DNA from: CBDAPI01 sp965248635
Lineage (GTDB): Bacteria; Acidobacteriota; UBA6911; RPQK01; CBDAPI01
DNA length: 64,000 nt
Assembly: GCA_965248635.1 (NCBI GenBank)
Contig: OZ252114.1
Location: 434,001-498,000, forward strand
Direction of reading: 5' to 3'
Every line of letters begins with the position of its first letter. The first letter of the stretch is position 1. The position numbers and the translations under genes are program-made. Shown here piece by piece: positions 35,464 through 44,710 of the stretch. The notes beneath the pieces were generated by a model. That model made no database searches, had not been told where the DNA came from, and saw nothing but the letters and a program-made list of their open reading frames with translations.

Positions 35464-35557
35464 TCCAAGCTCCTGCGACGAACGTTGCATTTTTTGATTC
35501 TCTCCCCTTTAAACTACTAACCTGTAGGCTGGAAGAATACAATTATTGGCCGGGAAA

Positions 35558-36979
35558 ATGATCGAGTACGACAGGTACGACGGGCTGGGCTTGGCCGGGA
35601 TGGTGGATCGGAGGGAGGTAAAGCCCGAGGAACTGCTCGAGACTGCCATTACCCGCATCGAGAGGCTGAACCCTTGGCTCAACGCCATCGTGACCAAGAT
35701 GTACGGCGAGGCCCGGGAAAGCATCTCCAGCGGCCTGCCCGACGGTCCGTTTAGGGGTGTCCCCTTCCTCCTGAAGGATCTGGGAGCCACCTACGCGGGC
35801 GTTCGCCTTACTGGGGGATCCCGGGTCCTTGCCCGCAACATCCCTGACTATGACAACGAACTCGTTCGGCGTTATAAGGCGGCCGGCCTGGTCGTCGTGG
35901 GGCGCACCAACACCCCCGAATTCGGGTTGAACGTCTCCACCGAGCCCGCCTTCCTGGGCCCGGCCCGTAACCCCTGGGACACAGGCCGCTCGACGGGAGG
36001 TTCCAGTGGTGGCAGTGCGGCAGCGGTGGCAGCTCGGATCGTGCCGATTGCCCACGCTTCGGACGGAGGAGGATCGATTCGCATCCCCGCCTCCTGCTGC
36101 GGACTGTTCGGCATGAAGCCGTCGCGAGGGCGCATGCCCACCGGACCGGAATTTGGAGACGTGTGGGAGGGCTTCGCAACCAACCACGCAGTCTCTCTTT
36201 CGGTGCGGGACGATGCGGCTTTGCTGGATGCCACCTCTGCCCCGGAGCTGGGAGCTCCTTATGGAATCCCCGCACCGATCAGACCATTTCTAGAAGAAGT
36301 CGGGGCCGGCCCGGGAAGACTGAGAATCGCCTTCTTCACGAAGGGTGCCTCTAATCAGACACACCCGGATTGTGTTGCTGCAGTCCAGGATGCCGCCGAT
36401 CTCTGCGAAAGCCTGGGCCATCGAGTGGAAGAGGCCTCCCCGACGATTGCTCTCGGACCCCTCCTCGAGGCCTTTCAGCTGGTGGTTCGTGCCCACACGG
36501 CCAGCTTGCTCAACTTGATCGGACGCCTCCAGGGAAAAGACGTAACAGCCGACCTGGTCGAGCCCCAGACCTGGGAACTGGCGAGGGCGGGTCGAAAGGC
36601 GTCCGCCGCAGATCTGGCGGGAGCCAAGTCACTCTTCAACACGGCTACCCGAGCCGTTGCAAGCTTCCTCGGCAGCTACGACGTGATCCTGACGCCGACC
36701 CTGGGTGAACCTCCTCGAGAGCTGGGCTATTTCGACACCGTAAATCTCCCGCTGGATGTACTTGGGAAACGTGTCTTCCATTTCATCCCCTTCACCTGGC
36801 TGCACAACGTGACCGGTTGCCCCGCCATGTCAGTGCCTCTGTACTGGAATGACGACGGGCTGCCCGTAGGAGTTCAGTTCGCGGGTCGCTACGCGGACGA
36901 AGCGATGCTCTACCGACTGGCGAGCCAATTGGAGGAGGCCCGCCCCTGGAAAACCAGAGTTCCGGGATCAGCCACCTGA
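35558..36979 (+). CDS. amidase, amidase-signature family
   Basis: 473 residues. The Ser-cisSer-Lys triad is visible: Lys in GVPFLLKDLGATYAG, cis-Ser in GRSTGGSSGGSAAAVAARI and the nucleophilic Ser in SDGGGSIRIPASCCGLFGMK. The C-terminus NVTGCPAMSVPLYWNDDGLP is usual. Hydrolyses an amide bond in the cytoplasm; GatA-like transamidation is unlikely as no gatC or gatB is near. The frame opens at a TTG at 35546, but the ATG at 35558 with a nearby GGGAA is preferred. It is divergent from the amidohydrolase gene (94 bp between starts) and sits before three PHP hydrolase genes. Confidence 0.9.
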   Translation: MIEYDRYDGLGLAGMVDRREVKPEELLETAITRIERLNPWLNAIVTKMYGEARESISSGLPDGPFRGVPFLLKDLGATYAGVRLTGGSRVLARNIPDYDNELVRRYKAAGLVVVGRTNTPEFGLNVSTEPAFLGPARNPWDTGRSTGGSSGGSAAAVAARIVPIAHASDGGGSIRIPASCCGLFGMKPSRGRMPTGPEFGDVWEGFATNHAVSLSVRDDAALLDATSAPELGAPYGIPAPIRPFLEEVGAGPGRLRIAFFTKGASNQTHPDCVAAVQDAADLCESLGHRVEEASPTIALGPLLEAFQLVVRAHTASLLNLIGRLQGKDVTADLVEPQTWELARAGRKASAADLAGAKSLFNTATRAVASFLGSYDVILTPTLGEPPRELGYFDTVNLPLDVLGKRVFHFIPFTWLHNVTGCPAMSVPLYWNDDGLPVGVQFAGRYADEAMLYRLASQLEEARPWKTRVPGSAT

Positions 36980-37172
36980 AGATGTCGGCCTGCGGAATGT
37001 GGGAGGCGCGCCTTGAGGCGCGACTCGCGGTTCTGAACATCAGGCCTGGTGGTCGCGGCCCGAGGCCCACTTTCAATGAGCGCGCAACCTGGAACGTGAT
37101 GGCACCTGGAACTGGCAGAGTGTAAGATCACTCCACGGTCCAACCCAGCGGTAGAAAGACGAGGCGAAGGGA

Positions 37173-40025
37173 ATGAGAAACGCTTTCAGAGTCCTTGCCG
37201 GAGTAACCCTGGCAGTGGTGATGAGTGCCATGAAAAGTCAGCTCTTCGCTTTCCTCCTTTCTTCCCAGCTCCTGGCCGGCACGGCTCTTCCGGCCCAGTC
37301 CCAGCCCGAGCCCTTCTCCCTCCGCATCACCCTCGGTTACACGGACCCGGAACCGGTCGCCTAGAACGGCAGCGTCACGGCCCACCAGGCCACCATCACC
37401 TCCCTGGAGGGGTGGCTGTTTCTGGTCCCGGACAGTATTTCGTTCAACACCTTCGAAATCAGCGCGGGTGGACCGGTCAACAAGGGGCTCACCATCCGGG
37501 GTACGGCCTCCCAGGGAGGGCACATCTGGATCCGTACTGACCGCGGATCCTTCTCGATTCCGCTGTTCAAGTTGAAGCTGGGAAATCCGGTCAGCCTGCT
37601 GGATGGATCCGCTCTTGCGGAAAGGCTGCCGGAGACCGTGAAGTTAAGTGATGATTCCCGGGAGGATGATTACCCCTCCATCGCCGTCGCCAAGGACTCG
37701 ACAGCCTGGGCGGTGTGGCAATCCTACGGAGATCAGTTCGACGTGGTGCGACTTGCCAAGTATCAGGGCCAGTGGCGAACCTACACGGTCGTTCCGGGAG
37801 TGTCCGGGGATGTGTGGCGCCCGCAGGTCGCCATCGGCCCCGAGAAGAAGCCCACAGTGGTCTGGTCTCAGCAGCTCAAAGGGAACTTCGATCTCTATGC
37901 CCGCACCCTGGATCCGGAACAGAAAACATGGTCGAAAATGTTTCGACTGTCGTCCCACCCGAACTCTGACATCGACCACCATCTGATGGCGGATGAAGCA
38001 GGTACTTTCTGGCTGGTCTGGCAGGGATTTCATGACGGCAACTCGGACATTTTCCTCCGCTACAAGAATGGGGCCGTCTGGTCCCCGATCATCCGGATCA
38101 CAGACGACCCGGCCAACGACTGGGAACCCCGCGTTGCAGTGGATACGAGAGGAAAGGCCTACATTGTCTGGGACACCTACCGGAAGGGAAACTACGACAT
38201 TTTCATGCGGTCCTTCCAGGATGGAGTTCTGGGTCCTGAAATCCCGGTGGCCGACACCCCTCGATTCGAGGCTCACCCCACGGTCGCCGTTGACGCTCAG
38301 GACCGGGTATGGGTTGCCTGGGACGAAAGTGGACCCAACTGGGGGAAGGACCATGGCTCAACCGTGGATCCGGATTGGCGAGGCAAAGATCAGAGCGAGC
38401 GCCTCAAACGCTCACCGGGTATACGGATCTATGAGCCTCGCAATCTCAATCTGGTTGTTTTTGAGGGGGCCACACGCCGAGTGCCGGCGGGCGAGTTTCA
38501 CAAGCGGGTTGCCGGGAAGGGCGAGTCCTACGATTACCCCCAGCTGCTGATCGACCGCCACAACAACCACGTCGCCCTGCTCTTCCACCGACAGGGAAGA
38601 ACCGGCCACACACGCCAGGGACAAAACTACTGGGAGACGGTCGTCACCTTCTACCAGGGAGCCCAGTGGAGTCCCATCCTGGCGATGCCCTGGAGCTGGG
38701 GTCGGATTTCGGCTCGTCCAGGCGGAGCATTTGCTCCGGATGGGAGCCTGCAGGTGATCTGGCCAACCGACAGCCGGCTTTTCATCTTTAGCCACCGGCC
38801 AGTCTCTCAGAAAATCTACACTGCGCGAATCCCGGTCGAGGGACCGTTCCCGGAGTCCCCGCTGAAAGCGTGGACGGCTCCGCCGGAGATAGAGGTCATG
38901 CCAGGACACGCAAATGAGCCGCAGGACGTGCAGGCGATCCGCTCCTACCGGAGCTATGTTCACGGCGTTGAGAAACGAATTGTGCGGGGCGACTTCCACC
39001 GGCACACTGAACTCTCCTGGGACAGCGGCGGTCGGATCGACGGTTCTCTGTTCGACTTCTATCGCTACATGATTGATGCGGCCGCCATGGACTTCGGCGC
39101 CGTCACCGACCATATGTCGGGCGGGGACTACGACTACTGGAAGTGGCTGATCGAAAAAAGCAGCGACATGTACCACATCCCGCGCACCTTCACCACTTTC
39201 TATGCCTACGAGCGCAGTGCTTTGTTCCCCAACGGCCACCGGAACGTCTTCCACACCAGACGGGGGGAGCCGATGGTCAGGTTCTTTACCGAATCCGACT
39301 ATCAGGGGGTGCCGCCCCCGCTGGGATCCGGCGCCCTCCTGGAAAACGATACGAAAATGCTTTTCGAGTCACTCCACGAGACGGGAGGGATTTCGATTCC
39401 GCACACCTCAGCTTCAACTAGAATGGGCACCGACTGGCGAGACAACGATCCGGTAGTCGAGCCAGTTGTGGAGATTTTCCAGGGTCACCGCGTCTCCAAT
39501 GAACATGTAGGAGCCCCCCGGGCAGCCGGCTCCGCAGAAGACCTGCCCATGGGAGGGTACCAGGAGGACGGTTTCCTGTGGAACGCGTATCGCAAGGGGT
39601 ATCGACTGGGAACCATTACCAGCTCGGATCACCACTCCACACACATCTCCTACGCCATGGTCTATACAGAACAGCCGACCCGGGAAGCGATTTTCGAAGG
39701 CTTCCGGAAGCGGCATACCTACGGCGCAACCGACAACATCATCCTCGACTACCGGATGGGGGACCACTTCATGGGCGAAGAGTTCACTGCTCCCTCTGTG
39801 CCGCCCTTGGAGATTCATGTGATCGGGACCAGCGATGTGGACACGGTGGAGATCATCAAGAACGAGGAAGTCATTTTCACTACGACTCCCAACCAGCAGG
39901 ATGTCGAGCTGACCTTCATGGATCAGGACGCGACCTCCGGAACAAGTTACTACTACGTTCGGGTGATCCAGGACGATCGGCAGATTGCCTGGTCCAGCCC
40001 TATCTGGGTGAACTGTCAGCCATGA
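37173..40025 (+). pseudogene. PHP-type metallohydrolase paralogue A, with in-frame TAG at a Trp codon
   Basis: Would be about 950 residues. A signal peptide (about 1-38) is followed by a short beta domain; a TAG at 37362-37364 stands where paralogues B and C have Trp (VKWSGSV, VQWSGRV; here VA-stop-NGSV). Past the stop the frame is intact to 40025: a propeller (YPSIAVAKDSTAWAVWQSYG, GDVWRPQVAIG, SDIFLRYKNGAVW), the PHP domain starting GDFHRHTELSWDSGG, then AVTDHMSGGDYDYWKWLIEK, GISIPHTSAS, VEPVVEIFQGHR, TITSSDHHSTHISYAM, and a C-terminal beta domain (SGTSYYYVRVIQDD). The next ATG (37572) lacks a signal peptide. The stop codon overlaps the ATG of paralogue B (ATGA). The substrate is unknown; CehA/McbA relatives cleave carbamates. 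Confidence 0.85.
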
Positions 40026-42811
40026 ATTCCATTGCACATTCTTTTTGCCCTCTTTTCCTGCTGCTTTTTGTCCAGACGGGCCTGGCCCAGCCGCAGCCGT
40101 TTTCGGTCCGCATCAGCTTCGGATACACCGATCCTGAAGAGGTGAAATGGTCGGGAAGCGTGAGCGCGGATCAGGCCACCATCACTTCTCTGGAAGGGTG
40201 GCTGTTCATGAATGCGGACAGCATCTCTTTGAACACCTTCGAAATCAGCGCCGGTGGACCGGTCAACAAGGGCCTCACGGTTACGGGCACGGCTTTGACC
40301 GGAGGACACGTATCTCTCCTTACCGACCGCGGCTCCGTCTCCATCCCCGTTTTCAATCTGACGCTGGGACATCCGGTCAGACTCATGGATGGAGCCGCCC
40401 GGGCAGAGAGGTTGCCGGATGCCGTGAAGCTCAGCGACGGCACAGCCGAGGATGACTATCCTTCCATCGCCATGGGAAAGGACTCCAGGGTCTGGGCGGT
40501 CTGGCAGTCGTACTTCCAGGATCAAGACGAGGTGCGACTGGCCAAGTATGAAGACAACTGGCGGACCTACACGACGCTTCCGGGAGTGTCCGGGGACGTC
40601 TGGAGACCCCAGGTTGCCGTGGGCCCTGGGGAGAAACCCACGGTGGTCTGGTCGCAACAGGTCCAGGGCAACTTCGATCTCTATGCCCGCACCCTGGATC
40701 CGGTAGCCCAAACCTGGTCCAAAATGCTGCGGCTCAGCTCCCACCCCAACCCTGATATTGATCATCACCTGATCTCCGATGACAGTGGCAATCTGTGGGT
40801 GGTGTGGCAGGGCTTTCACGGCGACAACTCGGATATCTTCCTTCGCCGTCAAGACGGGTCCGGCTGGTCGGAAGAGCTTCGCGTGACGGCGGATCCGGCC
40901 AACGACTGGGAACCGCGCATCGCCGTGAACAGCAGCGGGAAGGCCTACATTGTCTGGGACACGTACCGAAACGGGAACTATGACATCTATCTGCGCAGTT
41001 TTGAGAACGGCGCTCTGGGACCCGAGGTGCCGGTGGCCGACACGCCCCGCTTCGAAGCTCACCCGACGGTCGCCGTAGACGGTCAGGACCAGGTGTGGGT
41101 GGCCTGGGACGAAGCCGGGCCCAACTGGGCGAAGGATTACGGCCCGACTATCGACCCGGATTGGAGAGGCAGAGACTATGCCGAGCGTTTCAAAGCGTCT
41201 CCCGGCGAGCGGATTCACGAATACCGCAACCTCAACCTGGTGGTCTTTGACGGATCCACACGTCGCGTCCCGATCTCTGAGTTTCCTCCCAGGGTTGCCG
41301 GGCAGGGAGATTCTTACGAGTACCCGCAGTTGATGGTCGACCGACACAACAATCGGATCGCCCTCCTGTTTCAGCGCCAGGGAAGAACCGGGGCCGTCCG
41401 CCGGGGGCGAACCTACTGGGAGCATACGGTCGTCTTTTACGAGGGCGATGAGTGGAGCTCCGTCCTGCCGATGCCCCGGAGCTGGGGGCGGAACTCGGCT
41501 CGGGCCGCCGGGGCTTTCGCTGCGGACGGAAGCCTGCACCTGGTCTGGCCAACCGACGGGCGGCTCTACGTGTGGAGCCATCGGCCCATCGCCCAGGAGG
41601 TCTACAGCGCACGAATCCCCAGAGAAGGAGTTTTGCGAGCCCCTTCTCTGAAGCCGTGGAATGCACCCCCGGACGTGGAGGTCATGGCGGGCCACGCCGA
41701 CGAACCCGGGGACGTGAAAGCGATTCGAGCCTACCGGAGCTTCGTTCACGGTGTGGAGCAACGGATTGTGAGAGGAGACTTTCACCGCCACACGGAACTC
41801 TCCTGGGACGGGGGCGGACGCCTTGACGGATCCCTCTTCGATTTTTACCGCTACATGATGGACGCCGGAGCCATGGACTTTGGCGACGTCACCGATCACC
41901 AGGGCGGAGGCGGCTACGACTACTAGAAATGGCTGATCGAGAAGAGTTGCGACATGTACCACATCCCACGCACCTTCACGACCTTCTATGCCTATGAGCG
42001 CAGCGCCGTGTTCCCGGACGGGCATCGCAATATCTTCCATACCCGGCGCGGGGTGCCCGTCGTCAACTTCTTCACCGACTCAGACTATTCAGGGGTTCCA
42101 CCCCCGGTTGCGACCAACCAACTCATGGACAATGACACGAAACTGCTCTACGAGTCCCTGCACCAGACTGGAGGAATCGCCATCTCGCACACCTCCACCT
42201 CCCCCGGCATGGGTACCGACTGGCGAGACAACGATCCCGAGGTAGAGCCTGTTGTCGAGATTTTTCAGGGCGACCGCGTCTCCAGCGAGCACCTCGGAGC
42301 CCCCCGGCCAGCCCGCTCGGCCGAAGATAAACCCCCAGGAGGCTTTCAGGAGGCCGGCTTCTTGTGGAACGCCTATCGGAAGGGATATCGCCTCGGCACC
42401 ATCACCAGTTCCGACCACGTTTCCAACCACATCTCCTACGCCATGGTCTACACCACACAACCCACTCGAGAGGCCATCTTTAAGGGGTTTCGGAAGCGCC
42501 ACACCTACGGCGCCACCGACAACATCATCCTCGACTACCGGATGGGGGACCACTTCATGGGCGAAGAGTTCACGGCCTCCTCGGTACCTCCTCTGGAGAT
42601 TCATGTGATCGGGACCAGTGAGGTTGCCTCGCTGGAAATCATCAAGAATGAAGAAGTCATCTTCACCACGACTCCCAACCGGAAGGACGTGGAGCTGACC
42701 TACGTGGATCAGGACGCCGCCTCCGGAACCAGTTACTACTACGTTCGGGTGATCCAGGACGAGCGGCAGATTGCCTGGTCCAGCCCCATCTGGCTGAACT
42801 ATCAGCAATGA
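40022..42811 (+). pseudogene. PHP-type metallohydrolase paralogue B, with in-frame TAG at a Trp codon
   Basis: Same architecture as A, with a clear signal peptide (AHSFCPLFLLLFVQTGLA). Frame is open to 41926, where GGGYDY is followed by TAG and then KWLIEKSCDMYHIPRTF; A has YDYWKWLIEKSSDMYH at this place, so a Trp TGG has become TAG. The rest (41927-42811) carries GIAISHTSTSPGMGTDW, PVVEIFQGDR, TITSSDHVSNHISYAM and the C-terminal domain. Without readthrough the product keeps the propeller and first metal motif FHRHTELSW but loses the later ligands. Starts at ATGA with A and ends at ATGA with C, so the three were one tightly coupled operon. Confidence 0.85.
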
Positions 42812-44208
42812 ATTGCATTGCACATTCTCTTTGCCCTCTTTTCCTGCTGCTCTTTGTCCGGACGGGCCTGGCCCAGCCGCAGCCGTTTGCGGTCCGTCTC
42901 AGCTTCGGATACACCGATCCTGAAGCAGTGCAATGGTCAGGACGCGTGAGCACAGATCAAGCACGTATCACTTCGATGGAGGGATGGCTTTTCCTCCCCG
43001 AGGACAGTATCTCGCTGGATACCTTCGACTTCAGCGCCGGGGGACCCCTCAACAAGGGTCTGTCGCTGAAGGGAACAGCCTCTCCGGGTGGCCGGGTCTC
43101 GATCGCTACCAACCGGGGTTCTTTTTCCTTTCCGCCCTCCAGTCTGGTTCTGGGGCACCCGGTCAGATTTCTGGAAGGGGCTGCCCGGGTCGAGAGGCTC
43201 GCAGCTGCCGTCAAGCTGAGTGACGGTTTCCGCGATGACGATTATCCTTCTATCGTAGTCGCCAGGGACTCCAGTGCCTGGTCCGTGTGGCAATCCTACA
43301 GCGGACAACTCGACGAGGTGCACATCTCCAAATTCGACGGCAGATGGCATCCCCTGACGCGGCTGCCGGGGATCTCGGGGGACGTCTGGAGGCCCCAGAT
43401 CGCGCTGGACGGCAAGGGTCGCCCCACGGTGGTCTGGTCCCAGCAGGTCAGGGGAAACTTCGATCTTTACTCCCGCACGCTGGACCCAGTCAGCAATTCC
43501 TGGCTGAGGACAAACCGGCTGACCACGCACCCAAACCCGGATATCGACCACCATCTGATCTCGGATCAGGAAGGAAATCTGTGGGTCGTGTGGCAGGGAT
43601 TTCAGGGTGACAACTCGGACATTGTTTTGCGCCACTATGACGGGGTAGGGTGGTCGGAAAAAGTGAGAATAACCGAACACCCCGCCAATGATTGGGAACC
43701 GCATATTGCGATGGGCGAGCAGGGGACGGCCCACATCGTCTGGGACACCTATCGAAACGGCAACTACGACGTTTACATGCGCAGCTACCGGAATGGTGAG
43801 TTGGGCCCTCTGCTCCCGATTGCCGCCACACCCAGGTTTGAAGCCCACCCCAGTGTCGCCCTCGATGGCCAGAACCGAATCTGGGTAGCCTGGGACGAGG
43901 CCGGGCCCAACTGGGGAAAGGACTTCGGCCCGACCGTCGACCCAAACTGGCGTGAAAACTCGTTTGTCGAACGCTTCGAGTACTCCCCAGGATTGCCGCT
44001 GTATGACCTCCGAACCATCAATCTGGTCGTCCTCGACGGGGAGTTGCGCAAGACTCCAGTTGCGGATTTCCATCCGCTGGATGCCGCCAGCGGAGACTCC
44101 TACGATTATCCCCGGTTGCTGGTGGACCGGCCCACCAACCGGATCGGGCTCCTGTTCCACAGACGTGGACACACGGGGCAGATGCGTCGCGGACGGTTGG
44201 GTGCGTGA
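42808..44208 (+). pseudogene. PHP-type metallohydrolase paralogue C, 3'-truncated
   Basis: Intact signal peptide (AHSLCPLFLLLFVRTGLA) and complete N-terminal domain and propeller, ending RIGLLFHRRGHTGQMRRGR and then LGA-stop. In paralogue B the matching text goes on RRGRTYWEHTVVF; here only LWEQ resembles it after a short disruption, and the entire PHP domain is lost. The breakpoint near 44196-44225 joins to an unrelated remnant. A secreted propeller without catalytic domain could still be made. The first 90 bp are almost identical to paralogue B, showing recent duplication. Confidence 0.85.
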
Positions 44209-44229
44209 GTGCTCTGGGAGCAACCATCA

Positions 44230-44490
44230 ATGCCGATCGATTCGCCATTTACAAATTCCCGGATCCGGAGTGCGGAACAGGTCCGAGCCGAGTTCCACCA
44301 CGCGATTCGAGTGGACCGGTTTGTTTTCCGGTCGATCCCGGTGGATATGTACCAGGATCCTTTCTATGAAATTGGCGAGTATCCCGAGCCCGAGATCCGC
44401 TGGTCGAAGCTCCTGGAACAACCGTCCCTGGTGAGGGCCCTGAAACAGGCCCTTTTAACAACGGTGTCATTCCTCATGCTGGCACCTTAG
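44230..44490 (+). pseudogene. remnant of an unrelated membrane-protein gene
   Basis: Open from just after the broken paralogue C to a TAG at 44488-44490. It reads EQVRAEFHHAIRVDRFVFRS and PVDMYQDPFYEIGEYPEPEI and then a hydrophobic end (ALLTTVSFLMLAP). From memory this resembles the extracytoplasmic and last-helix part of some ABC-2 type permeases, but that is weak. The stop codon overlaps the TTA target of MITE copy 2. It has no signal peptide or plausible start of its own and is read as a rearrangement fragment. Confidence 0.35.
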
Positions 44491-44670
44491 GGCTCGCGCA
44501 GAAATAACTTGGTAGAATTGGCGCTTAGATTTGCATCAGATTTGGCCGCGAACGATTGAGCGAAACCGCAGGCGTAGCCGGGTCTACGCTGAGGATTTCG
44601 CGATTGAGGAGCGGCCGAAGATGGTGTGAAGATGAGATGCCAAAATGCCAAGTTATTTCTGCGCGAGCCC
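44490..44670. mobile_element. 181-bp MITE, copy 2
   Basis: Same length and sequence as copy 1 apart from about four bases, inserted in the opposite orientation and flanked by TTA duplications (44487-44489 and 44671-44673). The left duplication again overlaps a stop codon (CCT-TAG). It contains an accidental open frame shared with copy 1, but no coding evidence. It lies 40 bp upstream of the CehA/McbA-type gene and may separate that gene from older upstream signals. Confidence 0.9.
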
Positions 44671-44710
44671 TTAGCCAATCGGAGACAAGCCGACCGCACC
44701 GAGGCGATTT

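Noticed and set aside
37362..41926. Genome-wide reassignment of TAG to Trp
   Set aside because: Normal genes in the window end with TAG at the expected C-terminus (for example the OYE-like gene at 1624 and the gene ending at 10486), so TAG is a working stop codon here.
40016..42040. Very long open frame on the minus strand opposite PHP paralogue B (674 codons)
   Set aside because: It is the mirror of a strongly coding plus strand; similar mirror frames occur opposite paralogues A and C, and the translation has no recognisable domain.
27077..44208. PHP fragments C and D as two halves of one gene split by an inversion
   Set aside because: C ends in the propeller and D begins mid-PHP, leaving about 200 residues unaccounted for, and D is too diverged from A and B to be the missing end of C.
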